42,451 nucleotides of DNA, from the NCBI GenBank assembly GCA_021324935.1, contig JAJPIE010000047.1, positions 1-42,451 of the forward strand, in the 5' to 3' direction. Source of the stretch: Acidobacteriota bacterium. Lineage in GTDB: Bacteria > Acidobacteriota > Terriglobia > Acidiferrales > UBA7541. The notes beneath the pieces are model-generated. The model saw nothing but the letters and a program-made list of their open reading frames with translations. It was not told the origin of the DNA and made no database searches. Made by a program: the position numbers and the translations under genes. Shown here one piece after another: positions 8,388-18,030 of this stretch (position 1 is its first letter; each line of letters opens with the position of its first letter).

Positions 8388-8708
8388 CTAGCCTTGTGTT
8401 CGCGTCCGGTTCTTGGCGAGAAGCTGCCCGATCACTTTCTCAGGTTCCGGATGACCCGCGCCAAATTTCCGCGTGAACCAGTTTCCGCCTCGCTCCACAA
8501 TTCTTTTGCCATCCGCAATCACGTCGAACTGGCCGGTCTTCCCAGGCGTACAAACCGCTTCGAGATTGAGGCGCTGCTGGATCAGGGTCACGGGACTCGC
8601 GTCCTTGGCGCTATTGTTCTGTCCTGCTGGGCAGTGCACAATTTCGAGCTTCACAGCATCCTGGATGCTACTCGCCTCAGCCCGGTACCAGAAGCTATTT
8701 GCGGGCAT
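8388..8708 (-). CDS. Rdx/SelW-like thioredoxin-fold protein, CxxC missing
   Basis: About 106 residues from ATG 8708, which has AGGGGA just upstream; the frame stays open to 8897 but that part overlaps a small ORF on the other strand. The layout LEIVHCPAGQ, then QRLNLEAVCTPGKTGQFDV and IADGKRIVERG resembles the Rdx (SelT/SelW/SelH) family: a first strand ending in the active-site Cys, a helix, then a G-F-x-V hairpin. The usual CxxC or CxxU is reduced to one Cys (Cys26, CPAGQ), so a classical redox role is doubtful. The family call is tentative. Confidence 0.45.
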   Translation of the reverse strand: MPANSFWYRAEASSIQDAVKLEIVHCPAGQNNSAKDASPVTLIQQRLNLEAVCTPGKTGQFDVIADGKRIVERGGNWFTRKFGAGHPEPEKVIGQLLAKNRTRTQG

Positions 8709-8811
8709 CGTGTCCCCTTTTGTTACTTCCGCCCGCACGGGCGGTTTCGCCGTTACTCGAAACTTGATTGCTGCAGTATCCTGCTGCGACCAACAAGCCA
8801 GGAAAAACCCG

Positions 8812-8949
8812 ATGAAATTTCTTCGTGTGACGGCTGCGATCGCAGTCTTGGGTCTCAGCCCTTTTCCCGGCCTCGCGAAATCTCGGAAAACGGCCAAAAC
8901 GAACGCTCCTCCCGGCCCACACTTTGCGGGTCTTGCGCCGCGGCTTTAA
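8812..8949 (+). CDS. Possible small secreted peptide
   Basis: 45 residues. It begins with a convincing signal peptide (MKFLRVTAAIAVLGLS, then PFPGLA) and has a short Lys/Pro-rich mature part. AGGA lies 8 bases upstream of ATG 8812. It is divergent from the Rdx-like gene, and its stop overlaps the end of the convergent lipoprotein gene by 4 bases. No homologue is recognised; it could be the remnant of a longer secreted protein or a chance ORF. Confidence 0.35.
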   Translation: MKFLRVTAAIAVLGLSPFPGLAKSRKTAKTNAPPGPHFAGLAPRL

Positions 8950-10478
8950 TTTCCGCTTCCGCAAGCGATGGGAGTGAACGCACTGAGCGCTACCGTTTGA
9001 TCTCCAAAGGTCGGAGAAACCGCAGGCACAAAGGTCTGTGAACCCGAACAGATGTTTCCCCCGCCGTCGATCACGTCGTCGCTGGTGTATGTCCAGCGCT
9101 GGCCGCCCGCGAACGTAAGCCGCCGAAACACTTGGCCAAAGCTGTTATTCGCGAAAAGATTCTTTACCGTAATGAATTGCTCCGGCGTGGGATCGGTTCC
9201 AGGCAGCTCCGGCGATGTCGCGTAAGACAGGCTGGAGTACACGACGGCTTCTATCGAGCCAACCTGCTCGGTCAGGAATACAAGCGGCTGCGAAAGAGCA
9301 TTCCCGCTGAATTGATTTTGCGTGAAATTGACTGTGCTTTCCGCGGGCATATCCGCTGGAATGTTATAGAAAAAGTAAGGGAGATTCCGTGCCCCGGCGG
9401 CTCGCAAGCCTCCGTATCGGGCGTAGCGGATACCCATGTATTCGATATTGGTCAAGACATTTTGCGCATACTCCGCATTGCTCACGCTCAGGTAATACCA
9501 CCCTCCGATTCCTGTGCCGACGGTATCGATGAAATTATTGGACAGCGTGATGTCCTTCATGAATCCCACCGTCTCAATCCCGCAATCGAAGGTGTTGACG
9601 AGAAGATTGCCGGAAATCAGCGATCCCGGGCCCGTTTCATCTTCAATCAAAATGTCGTCATCGCTGCCCACCGAATTGTAGTAATAATTGCCGTTTTCCC
9701 CGATCGGAAGTGGGTTCCCCAGGCCGTTCACGGTGTTATTCACCACGTGCGTGCTTTTACCGCCGAAAATCCCGATCACGAAAGGGTTCGCCGCACTGCT
9801 TGTACCCGATGTCAGAGCGTTCCCCTCGATCACCAGACCAACGTTATTCGCATCGCTCAGGAAACCATAGACGGTGTTGCTCGCCGCCGGCGCATTCGAC
9901 AGTTGCGCGGCAACAGCAGGATTTGCAGTGGCGCTAACCGATGGATTTGCGGGTGCCCTGGGCAAAGGACTCCCGAACGTGACATTGCTGCTTTCGGAAA
10001 TGAACACTCCTCCGAGATTGCTCTGGTTCGAACCGAATGTGGACCCTGTGACCGTTCCTCCGTTCACGTTATTCAGGCTCAGCAGGACGGAAGCGCCGTC
10101 GCCGATCCCCGTGGCCACGTCGCAATTTTTAATCGTGAGGCCATTCACATTCAAAACGCTGATCCCGTATTCACCGGCCCCGCTAATCGAATTTCCATTG
10201 CAATTCAGTGTGACGTTATTGACGTTGGCGATCGTGATGCACGGCTCCGCGCCCGCCGGCGTCGTCAGATTCCCATCGAGCGAATAATTCCCTGCGGTAC
10301 GAACCGTTGCCCCGCACGCGGTTACCACGTTTGGCTGCGGGATGCTTGGCCCTCCGGGCGGCTGCGCTCCTGAACTTGCGCCTGGAGTGGAACCTGCGAC
10401 ACCGTTATTGCAAGCCGAAAGCAACACCAGGCACGCCAAGGGAATTGCAGTCAAAATTGAAGAGAGGCTCTTGCTCAT
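8946..10478 (-). CDS. Lipoprotein with right-handed parallel beta-helix
   Basis: 510 residues. A lipoprotein signal with lipobox LLSAC makes Cys23 the lipidated residue. A Gly/Pro/Ser-rich linker follows, then repeated short strands with Asn ladders (NNVTLNCNGNSISGAG, NGLTIKNCDV, NNVGLVIEGNAL, KDITLSNNFIDTVGTG), typical of the pectate-lyase-like beta-helix seen in polysaccharide lyases, epimerases and surface proteins. Catalytic residues cannot be assigned. The start ATG overlaps the stop of the upstream gene (ATGA, 10475-10478), so the two form an operon and are probably translationally coupled. Likely outer-membrane or periplasmic; polysaccharide binding or cleavage is an inference. Confidence 0.75.
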   Translation of the reverse strand: MSKSLSSILTAIPLACLVLLSACNNGVAGSTPGASSGAQPPGGPSIPQPNVVTACGATVRTAGNYSLDGNLTTPAGAEPCITIANVNNVTLNCNGNSISGAGEYGISVLNVNGLTIKNCDVATGIGDGASVLLSLNNVNGGTVTGSTFGSNQSNLGGVFISESSNVTFGSPLPRAPANPSVSATANPAVAAQLSNAPAASNTVYGFLSDANNVGLVIEGNALTSGTSSAANPFVIGIFGGKSTHVVNNTVNGLGNPLPIGENGNYYYNSVGSDDDILIEDETGPGSLISGNLLVNTFDCGIETVGFMKDITLSNNFIDTVGTGIGGWYYLSVSNAEYAQNVLTNIEYMGIRYARYGGLRAAGARNLPYFFYNIPADMPAESTVNFTQNQFSGNALSQPLVFLTEQVGSIEAVVYSSLSYATSPELPGTDPTPEQFITVKNLFANNSFGQVFRRLTFAGGQRWTYTSDDVIDGGGNICSGSQTFVPAVSPTFGDQTVALSAFTPIACGSGN

Positions 10479-11110
10479 CGCGGTCCTCCCTGTTTGGCCT
10501 GTGCCGGAAGAACCTCGTCCAACTCCTCCATGCAGCTCTGGAAATCCCCCGACTGCATGATCCGCGCGAGTTTCTCATGCCTGGCTTGTACCGCGCCCCA
10601 AACCGCGGGATTCTCCGCGCCATATTTTGCGACGTCCTGAAACATTGTTTCGAGATATCTCGAGTTGCGCGCTCGCAAATTCTGAATCTGCCGGTTTCTC
10701 CGCTCGGCCAACGGATTGGCGTTCGAATCGGCATCCATAAAATCCGGATCATACAAAGTCGGGTTATTCCTGGGCCCGAAATGGATCGTGACTTGCCCTG
10801 GATTCGCCGTCTCCCCTTTCCTTCGCGCCGGCGGATGGTTCCATTCAGCTTTTTTGTCCCGCAGCTTTTGAATCGCAAAATCGAACCGCTTTTCCATCAC
10901 GTTGCTCTGGTTGCAAAACTCCCGGAGCTGGTACAGTTTCACGACTTCCTGCGCGTTCGGCGGCGGCGCTGCCGTCTGGCCAAACCACGCGTGCCGTCCC
11001 AATAGCCAATCAGCGGCGAGCCCGGTCGTTGGCACCGCGATCACACACGCAAGGATAGCGATCTTTATTCTTCGTCCACGGAGACACCGCTTTCCCTCGC
11101 CATGAACCAT
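10475..11110 (-). CDS. Membrane-anchored or exported hypothetical protein
   Basis: 211 residues. One hydrophobic segment near the N-terminus (about 16-33, IAILACVIAVPTTGLA) acts as signal peptide or anchor. The rest is charged and probably helical (NAQEVVKLYQLREFCNQ, AERRNRQIQNLRARNSRY). It overlaps the beta-helix lipoprotein gene by 4 bases and is its upstream operon partner. Start chosen at ATG 11110; the ribosome site is weak. Not a family I recognise. Confidence 0.6.
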   Translation of the reverse strand: MVHGEGKRCLRGRRIKIAILACVIAVPTTGLAADWLLGRHAWFGQTAAPPPNAQEVVKLYQLREFCNQSNVMEKRFDFAIQKLRDKKAEWNHPPARRKGETANPGQVTIHFGPRNNPTLYDPDFMDADSNANPLAERRNRQIQNLRARNSRYLETMFQDVAKYGAENPAVWGAVQARHEKLARIMQSGDFQSCMEELDEVLPAQAKQGGPR

Positions 11111-11541
11111 CTCAGTGGCGAAAAAGCATTAGAGCTGCCAAAGGAACGCCCCGCTTGAGGAGCCCTCGGGATCGGATCGATTTTGGTTCTCCGGGCGCGG
11201 AGCACCGGCCGAAACCTCGACCCTCAAATCCTCTTCCGTCTAATTAAACGAAGGCTTTCCATGCACTTGACGCCAGGTTCCCCGTCCAGAATGGCCCCTT
11301 CCACTCGCGGAGAACGCTGCGCCCTCGGTGAAAACCAAAGATTTCCGTCGTCCGATTTTGACGCCTGCACTTTTATGCTTCCCAAGAAGCGTGCCAATAT
11401 GAACTCGCCGTCCTTTTCTGACATCCCACGTCAACGCTCCCAATATCCCGATCCCCGCAGGTTAGCCTGTCCCGAGAGCCCCTATTTGTGCCAACCCTGC
11501 GGCTCCAAAGTGCGAGAAAATGAACCTGCGAGGATCACTTT
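11111..11541. other. Divergent intergenic region
   Basis: About 430 bases between the minus-strand two-gene operon and the plus-strand cupin gene. Promoters for both must lie here, but I see no strong sigma70 match. A long plus-strand frame crosses it without protein-like character. No repeat of the families described elsewhere in the window is present. Confidence 0.4.
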
Positions 11542-11976
11542 ATGCGCAACGCTGGATCATCCGCAGCCGTTCTCCTGCGGCCCGAAACGCTCAAATCCTA
11601 TGACCGCGGAGCCGGCGCTCGAACCACTCCACTGGTTACTTCTTCCCTGGGCGCTCGGCAATTTATCAACGGAATCACATCGTTCGACCCGGGCGCCGCG
11701 ATTCCCTTCCACAGCCACAATTGTGAAGAAAGCGTCACCTTGCTGGAAGGCGAAGCCGCGCTGGAACTCGAAAACGAGGTGCACGTCCTGAAAGTCTTCG
11801 ACACCACGTGGATTCCCGCGAACGTGTCTCACCGCTTTCGCAATCTCTCTCCCACAAACCCGATGAAAATCCTCTGGACCTACGGCGCCATCGACGCCAC
11901 CCGCACCCTCACCGGTACCGGAGTCACGCAACCTGTCTCGATGGAACATCGCAAGCCAACCTCTGCACGAGATTAG
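11542..11976 (+). CDS. Cupin-domain protein
   Basis: 144 residues, single conserved-barrel cupin. Motif 1 is PGAAIPFHSHNCEESVTLLE with His57, His59 and Glu63 as metal ligands; motif 2 contributes His97 in IPANVSHRFRN. AGGA lies upstream of ATG 11542. Small cupins of this type are sugar epimerases, dioxygenases or ligand sensors, and the substrate cannot be inferred. It converges on the deacetylase gene with a 240-base gap that shows nothing further. Confidence 0.8.
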   Translation: MRNAGSSAAVLLRPETLKSYDRGAGARTTPLVTSSLGARQFINGITSFDPGAAIPFHSHNCEESVTLLEGEAALELENEVHVLKVFDTTWIPANVSHRFRNLSPTNPMKILWTYGAIDATRTLTGTGVTQPVSMEHRKPTSARD

Positions 11977-12217
11977 CGCTTGCACATTCCCGCGCTCCGG
12001 GCAGTCGATGCGCAACCAGGCATTGCCCCCCTTCATTTTTACAGCCATCCGATTCATCGGCTGCCGGGATCCGCGTCTGGATTACCAAGTCACAGCCTCG
12101 CGCCGCAGCCTGTCGACTGGACCACAACGTCCTTCAGGGCAAGCTGGTGACTTTTCGCTCGCTCGTTCCGCGAAGACCGGTTCTGCAAGCTGGATGTCAC
12201 CTCACCCGTTTCCCTTC

Positions 12218-13159
12218 TTAAAGCTTCAACGCATCCATCCGCGGGTTTTCGTACGTATCGTCTTCGCCCGGATATCGCAGCTCGCTTTCAAAACGTCCGG
12301 TTTCTTTCGCCAGCGCCCAGATCAGGCTCTCTCCCGCGGGCACGATTTTTGGCTGTCGGTCGTAAATGCTGTCCTCGTACGCGTGGGACGCGTCTATGGG
12401 TCTCCATCCTTTCTCCACAAACATTCCAATGAGATTATCCAGAAAGAATGCGTTCAGCGGATTGTGGTGCAGCAGCACCGTATGCCGCACGGGACGCGCA
12501 ACCACGCGCAGCGCCAGCGAATCGTAAAACTCCCCCCGCTCCCAGATGTGTTGCAGGAAATAATCCCGGTATCCATCCAGGTTGGCTTTCGCATCCGCCG
12601 CAACCCTCTTTTCCAGGCGCGCGCTAATGGCCCAGTCCGAAGCATCAATCGTCGCGCGCCCCGCGCGGTATCCGTGCTCCTTCAAGAATGCGCGCATCCC
12701 GTCGCGCTTCTCCGCCGTGTCCCCTTCCTTGAAAAACGGATACCGGAACAATCGCGTGAAATGCGCGTAGCCCTCGATCAACGGCTCATCCCTCAACGCA
12801 TCGATTTCAAATTCGCTCAGCGTCACGCCGCGGGGTCCGCTGCCATTGAAAAAAAGGTGCGAATACGAATGGTTGCAAATGATGTGCCCGGCGCGGTCCC
12901 AACTCGCGATCAACTCCCGCCCGTCCGCGCTATCCACTCGCATCCCGCAAACGAACAGCGCCGCCTTCACTCCCTGCTTTGCCAGCGCGCTGAGAATCCG
13001 CTCATTCAACTCCTGCCAGCGAAGATTCGCCCGGCTGTCCGTCCGCGGATCGTCAAACGTGAACGCAATCTCCGGTTCCGGCTTCGTGCCCGCCGCCAGT
13101 GCCAATCCGGAAACGGACGCCACCGCCGCGGCCCCTTGTAAAAATTCCCTGCGATTCAT
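12218..13159 (-). CDS. Tat-exported polysaccharide deacetylase
   Basis: 313 residues. The N-terminus MNRREFLQGAAAVASVSG is a twin-arginine signal, so export of a folded metalloenzyme is expected. NodB (CE4) motifs follow: motif 1 TFDDP (Asp36/Asp37), motif 2 HSYSH (His97, His101) giving the Asp-His-His metal site, and motif 3 RLFRYPFFKEG (Arg139). These enzymes remove N-acetyl groups from chitin, peptidoglycan or exopolysaccharide. It sits about 95 bases downstream of the GH57 gene on the same strand, so a shared transcript and a shared polysaccharide theme are plausible. Confidence 0.85.
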   Translation of the reverse strand: MNRREFLQGAAAVASVSGLALAAGTKPEPEIAFTFDDPRTDSRANLRWQELNERILSALAKQGVKAALFVCGMRVDSADGRELIASWDRAGHIICNHSYSHLFFNGSGPRGVTLSEFEIDALRDEPLIEGYAHFTRLFRYPFFKEGDTAEKRDGMRAFLKEHGYRAGRATIDASDWAISARLEKRVAADAKANLDGYRDYFLQHIWERGEFYDSLALRVVARPVRHTVLLHHNPLNAFFLDNLIGMFVEKGWRPIDASHAYEDSIYDRQPKIVPAGESLIWALAKETGRFESELRYPGEDDTYENPRMDALKL

Positions 13160-13254
13160 AAAGGAAGGCTTCCAGACGATGGCGTCTCCAATCTCAATTC
13201 TTTATTCCTCTTTGCCCAACCCGCCATCCGCAAGCGGCATCGAACTTGGCGTTT

Positions 13255-15456
13255 CTATGCTTTCTGCTCCACCGCCCACGCCGAATTTTCTTCTCCCAGC
13301 TGCACGTCGAAAAAGCCCTCCGCCGGCAGCACGTCAATCGGCAAGCCGCCGTGCCACAGCGCCACGCCCACCGTGAACTTCGAGAGCCCCTTCAACCCCA
13401 GCGCCTCCCGATTCACCGCCACTTCCAGTGTCCGCTGAAACGCCACTTCCGCCAGCTCTTCCGGATTCAACAGGCACACGCGGCTCTTCTCCACCGCATA
13501 CTCTTTCACCCGCCCGCGCTCCAGGTTTACCACCACCGCCAGTTCTTCGTTGCCTCCGATCACGATCCGGAACTCCGGGTCCTCCAGTTCTCCCAGGCTT
13601 TCCGTAAAACACTCCACGCGCATCACGAAGCGTTCGTCCTCAAATCCATAGCGCAACTCCTTCAGGTAAAACACGCGCCCGTGCATTGAGCCGCCGCGCC
13701 GCTCCGGCGAATACACTCCGGCGCCCAGCCACTCGAAATAGCTCGAATCCACCCCATCCACTTTCACCTTCAAATTGGCCGACGGCGCCAACTGGTAAGC
13801 GCGCTCCGCCACGCGCTTGATCGGTTTTGCCAACTCCTCCGGCGCCACCTGCCCCAGCGCCAGGTACACGCCGGTCAGATGCTTCCGGTAGAGTGCGTCA
13901 AACTCCGCGTCGTTCGCCGTGCTGTGCTCCGGCCCGTACCACCAGCACCAGTCGCTTCCCTCTGCCGCCAGCAGCGACTCCTGCGCCTCCGCCAGTCCTT
14001 CCTTTGTCGGCGCACCCGGCCTCCCTTTCTGAAAAGCCGACTCCGCCTTTCCATACGCCTCACGCGCGTCCCACAGCAGGTCCCACGCGGTCACGTCTTC
14101 CTGGTGCCCGATCCACACGTCGAAATTCGCGTTGATCCAGGAAGCCGGAAAAATCGTATTCGTGGTGGCGATTCCGTCCGCGGCGGCAATCGCTTCGCTG
14201 GCGGTCAACGACCGGAAATCGGCGTCGCCCGCGATGCGCTTGTAAAACTCGCGCAAGAATTCGCGCCCGTTCCCCGGGTAATATTCCCAGGCATTTTCTC
14301 CGTCCAGAAAAATGCAAATCGTCAGCGGCTTGCCGTTCTGCACCGTTTCGCCGATGTGCCGCAGTCGGCCGTGCAGATCCGCCGCGGCGGCCCGGCTGTC
14401 CATCCGGCTGTAGACAAATCCAATCAAATCCGAAATGTGGTGGTCGCGGAATAACCCGGTAATTCCCGTCGATTGCATTTGCAAACGCCATGGCTGGTAC
14501 AAGCGGTCCGCATTCGCCGCGATTCCCGAAGCTTCCCGGAAAAAGCCCACGTTCAGCGTCCGCCCCAGCACTCCTTCATCCGTGCCGAACCACTGAAACC
14601 CTTCTTCGGCCGCGATCGCCAGCGCCTGATCGGACACCGATCCCTCGCTCGGCCACAATCCCACCGGCTTCGCCCCAAAAACCCGCTCGTGATACTCCTT
14701 CGCGCGGCGCAACTGCTCCCGCGCATCTTCCGGCCGGCGGTAGGCGCGCCTCGGCAGCGGAGTTCCGGGATTCGCCACCCGCGCCACGTCCGAATCGCAT
14801 AGCAGCGGTAGAATCGGGTGATAAAACGGAGTAGTGCTGATCTCAATTTGACCGCGCGCCGCCGCTTCGCGGTACGACGGCAACACCAGCCGGATCAGCT
14901 CCAACTGCTTTTCCTTTAGCTCCGTCTTGTCTTTTTCCGTGTAGTCTTTTCCCCGGCTGGCCAGCCGGTTCACCACCGGGTCGCTTGCAAACCACGCCTC
15001 GTCCATCCACGCCAACTGGGAAAGAACCTGCAAGTCGCGCCAGTCTCGCGCGCGAAACGTAATCAGCGCCTGCGCTCCGCCCGCTCCCCGCGACCAATCA
15101 TACAGTTCCAGAAACCTTGGCCACCGCGTCAGCAGCCGCTCGTGATTCACCTGAAACGCCCGCCCCAGTATTTCCCCTTTGTCTTCGCGCGTCAGTTCAT
15201 CCGCGTGCTTGAACGCCAGCGCGAACCACGGTTCCTTGAAATTTCCGCTGGCATACTCTTCCAGTTGCATGCACAGCGACGGCACCATGTTGAACGTCGC
15301 ATGGAAGCCCGGCACCTCCTCCATCAGCTTCACCATGCCGTAATAATCCTTGGTCGCGTGCAGCCGCGTCCACGGCAACACGTAGCAGCCCGTCTCTGGA
15401 TCGCGGTACTGCGGCTGGTGCATGTGCCATAGCACCACCAGGTGTATCCGATTCAT
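13255..15456 (-). CDS. Glycoside hydrolase family 57 enzyme
   Basis: 733 residues starting MNRIHLVVLWHMHQPQYRDP, the GH57 opening motif (HQPQ). The nucleophile region is GLWPSEGSVSDQ, Glu271. The acid/base region is GLFRDHHISDLIGF, with Asp338 the probable acid. GH57 enzymes are retaining alpha-amylases, branching enzymes, 4-alpha-glucanotransferases or alpha-galactosidases with a (beta/alpha)7 barrel. There is no signal peptide, so it is probably cytoplasmic and acts on alpha-glucan. The C-terminal third carries a beta-rich domain. GAGGACGGGGA precedes the ATG. Divergent from lptFG; the deacetylase gene follows. Confidence 0.85.
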   Translation of the reverse strand: MNRIHLVVLWHMHQPQYRDPETGCYVLPWTRLHATKDYYGMVKLMEEVPGFHATFNMVPSLCMQLEEYASGNFKEPWFALAFKHADELTREDKGEILGRAFQVNHERLLTRWPRFLELYDWSRGAGGAQALITFRARDWRDLQVLSQLAWMDEAWFASDPVVNRLASRGKDYTEKDKTELKEKQLELIRLVLPSYREAAARGQIEISTTPFYHPILPLLCDSDVARVANPGTPLPRRAYRRPEDAREQLRRAKEYHERVFGAKPVGLWPSEGSVSDQALAIAAEEGFQWFGTDEGVLGRTLNVGFFREASGIAANADRLYQPWRLQMQSTGITGLFRDHHISDLIGFVYSRMDSRAAAADLHGRLRHIGETVQNGKPLTICIFLDGENAWEYYPGNGREFLREFYKRIAGDADFRSLTASEAIAAADGIATTNTIFPASWINANFDVWIGHQEDVTAWDLLWDAREAYGKAESAFQKGRPGAPTKEGLAEAQESLLAAEGSDWCWWYGPEHSTANDAEFDALYRKHLTGVYLALGQVAPEELAKPIKRVAERAYQLAPSANLKVKVDGVDSSYFEWLGAGVYSPERRGGSMHGRVFYLKELRYGFEDERFVMRVECFTESLGELEDPEFRIVIGGNEELAVVVNLERGRVKEYAVEKSRVCLLNPEELAEVAFQRTLEVAVNREALGLKGLSKFTVGVALWHGGLPIDVLPAEGFFDVQLGEENSAWAVEQKA

Positions 15457-15585
15457 TCCCCGTCCTCTGGTAACTCAGGTCTCCGCCCGTGGAGGCAACA
15501 CATGCCGCCAGCGTCAAACCCGCCATTTCCTGGCTAGCCCGCCGCCTTCAGCGCAAAACTCCCGGCCAACATCTGTCTGGCTCGA

Positions 15586-15620
15586 GGTCAGCGGCTCGCG
15601 GCTTATGGCTAACGGCTGGC
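15586..15620. repeat. Heptamer tandem array (GGCTNNN)
   Basis: Five consecutive 7-base units, GGTCAGC, GGCTCGC, GGCTTAT, GGCTAAC and GGCTGGC, in the spacer between GH57 and lptFG. The phase is exact while the bases vary. A similar heptamer phase is seen at 18694, 21327 and 42371. Confidence 0.6.
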
Positions 15621-15656
15621 TGCGCTCCTCCCCATGTTACACTGCCCCTTCGCGCC

Positions 15657-17978
15657 ATGCGCATCCTCGATCGCTACATTGTTCGCGAAATCGTTCGCCA
15701 CGCCCTCCTCGGCCTCCTCATCTTCACTTTCGTGCTTTTCGTTCCCAAGCTGGTCCGCTTGATGGAGCTCTTCGTCCGTCACACCGGTTCCGGCACGCAA
15801 ATCCTCACCCTCTTTCTTTGCATCATCCCCGGCATTCTCGTCTTCACCATCCCTATGGCCGTGCTCATCGGCGTGCTGCTCGGCCTTGGCCGCATGTCCA
15901 TGGACAGCGAAATCATCGCCCTCACCTCGCTTGGCATCAGCCGCAGGCGCATCTTGCTGCCGGTCGGCGTCCTTGCCGTCGCCGCCGCCGCGCTCACCTT
16001 ATTGATGACCATCGTCCTTGCCCCGCGCAGCCTCCGCGCCTTCCGCAATATCGAAGCCTCGCTCATCGCCTCGCAAATCTCCTTTCAGGTGCAGCCTCGC
16101 GTCTTCGACGAGCGCTTCCCCCACATCGTCCTCTACGTCAACGACGTCTCCGCCAGCGGCGCGCACTGGCACGGCGTCTTCCTTGCCGAATCCAGCGGCG
16201 ATTCCGGCTCCCGCATCACCGTCAGCCAGGATGCCATCGTCATCGCCGAACCCTCCTTCGGCAAGCTCGAGCTCCACCTCAACTCCGGCACCACCCACGA
16301 ATTTCAGCGCGATCATCCCGATCAGTATTCCGTCACCGGCTTCGAGCGCAGCGACTGGCCCATCGAATTCAGCGCGCTCGAATCCACCAAAGAGCGCGCC
16401 CTCAGCAATCCAGAGCGTTCGGTCCCCGATCTTTGGCACGATCGCGGCCCGCACTGGCGCGAAGCCCGCGTCGAACTCTACCAGCGCTTTGCTTTTCCCT
16501 TCGCGTGCTTTGCTTTCGCGCTGGTGGCGGTTCCCATCGGCGCGCAGCCTCGCCGTGGCGGCCGCGCCGCGGGCACGCTCCTCTCCGTTCTGATTATCGC
16601 CAGTTATTACTTGCTGTTCATCATCGGCGCCGGACTCGCCCGCCAAGGGATCGTTCCTCCTTTCTGGGGCATGTGGGCCGCCAATTTGATTCTCGTGCTT
16701 GTCGGCCTCGCGCTTCTCCCTCGCATGGAGCGCTACTGGAGCGAGCCTTCTCCTCTCCACTTCCTCGAGCGCTTCATCGCCTTCCGCCGCCTGCTGCGTC
16801 GCCGCCGCAATCAGCTCAGAACCCGTGTGCTCGTCCGAGCCGAAAACGGCGACGCCGCCGAACCCTTTCCGCGCAGCGCCTCCAACTATCCCACCATCAT
16901 CGATCTCTACATCCTCCGCCGTTTCCTTTATTACTTTTTCCTCATCCTCGGCGCCTTCATCCTGCTCTTTGAAACGTTCACTTTCTTCGAACTCCTCGAC
17001 GACATTGCCCGCCATCGCATTCCCTTTCTCGTCGTCGTCAACTACTTTCGCTTCCTGATCCCCTACCTCGTTTACCAGCTCTCGCCGCTCACCGCGCTGG
17101 TCGCCACGCTCGTCACCCTCGGCGTCCTTAGCAAAAACAACGAAATCGTCGCCTTCAAGGCCAGCGGCGTCAGCCTCTATCGCCTCGCCCTCCCGCTCCT
17201 CATCTCCGGCCTCGTTCTCGCCGCCGCTTTGCTCGTGATGGACGACACCTATCTCCCCTACGCCAACCAGCGCCAGGACGCCCTTCGCAACCAGATTAAA
17301 GGCAAGCCGGCGCAGACCTACACGCGCCCGCAGCGCTGGATCTTCGGCGAAAATTCCAAGGTCTATAACTACGACCTCTTCGATTCCACGCAGAAACTCT
17401 TCGGCGGCCTCACGGTCATCGAAATCGATCCCCTCACCTTTCAAATGAAGCGCCGCATTTTTGCCACCCGCGCGCAGTGGCTGGACACCGAAAAAGCCTG
17501 GGCCCTCGAATCCGGATGGGTGCGCGACTTCAACGCCGAAGGCTCCGTCGAAAAATACACGCCTTTCAAAGTCACCTCGCTGCCCGAACTCGTCGAGCCG
17601 CCTTCCTATTTCAGTCGCGAAGTGATTCAGGCCTTTCAGATGAGCTGGCGCGACCTGCGCCATTACATCGACGGCCTGCAACTCGCCGGCTTCGACGTCT
17701 CCTCCCTCACCGTCCAGTGGCACAAGAAAATCGCCTACCCGCTCATCGCTCCCATCAGCATGTTGCTCGCGATTCCATTCGCCATTCTCGTCGGCAGCCG
17801 CGGCGCCATCGGCGGCATCGCCCTCGGTGTCGGCATCGGCATCGCCTATTGGGCTATCGCCGCGCTCCTCGAAGCCATGGGCGGCATCGGTCAACTCCCT
17901 CCCATGCTCGCCGCCTGGTCTCCCGACCTCATCTTCTTCTTCCTCGGTCTCTACTTCTTCCTCAAGATGCCCACCTAG
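15657..17978 (+). CDS. LptF-LptG fused lipopolysaccharide-export permease
   Basis: 773 residues from ATG 15657, where MRILDRYIVREIVRHALLG is the conserved LptF/G opening; the frame is open further upstream but without family similarity. Two permease units stand in tandem: unit 1 about 1-375, with helices near 16-36, 52-80, 98-120 and 290-360 around a periplasmic jellyroll; and unit 2 from about 410 (YPTIIDLYILRRFLYYFF) to the end, with the same layout. LptF and LptG are normally separate proteins that pair with the LptB ATPase to extract LPS and pass it to LptC/LptA. Here one chain supplies both. A TTACACT -10-like sequence lies about 20 bases upstream. Essential envelope gene. Confidence 0.9.
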   Translation: MRILDRYIVREIVRHALLGLLIFTFVLFVPKLVRLMELFVRHTGSGTQILTLFLCIIPGILVFTIPMAVLIGVLLGLGRMSMDSEIIALTSLGISRRRILLPVGVLAVAAAALTLLMTIVLAPRSLRAFRNIEASLIASQISFQVQPRVFDERFPHIVLYVNDVSASGAHWHGVFLAESSGDSGSRITVSQDAIVIAEPSFGKLELHLNSGTTHEFQRDHPDQYSVTGFERSDWPIEFSALESTKERALSNPERSVPDLWHDRGPHWREARVELYQRFAFPFACFAFALVAVPIGAQPRRGGRAAGTLLSVLIIASYYLLFIIGAGLARQGIVPPFWGMWAANLILVLVGLALLPRMERYWSEPSPLHFLERFIAFRRLLRRRRNQLRTRVLVRAENGDAAEPFPRSASNYPTIIDLYILRRFLYYFFLILGAFILLFETFTFFELLDDIARHRIPFLVVVNYFRFLIPYLVYQLSPLTALVATLVTLGVLSKNNEIVAFKASGVSLYRLALPLLISGLVLAAALLVMDDTYLPYANQRQDALRNQIKGKPAQTYTRPQRWIFGENSKVYNYDLFDSTQKLFGGLTVIEIDPLTFQMKRRIFATRAQWLDTEKAWALESGWVRDFNAEGSVEKYTPFKVTSLPELVEPPSYFSREVIQAFQMSWRDLRHYIDGLQLAGFDVSSLTVQWHKKIAYPLIAPISMLLAIPFAILVGSRGAIGGIALGVGIGIAYWAIAALLEAMGGIGQLPPMLAAWSPDLIFFFLGLYFFLKMPT

Positions 17979-18030
17979 CCGTGTGCGAACGGCGCGCTCC
18001 TCCATTAAAATTCCCTCACACCATTGGTAC

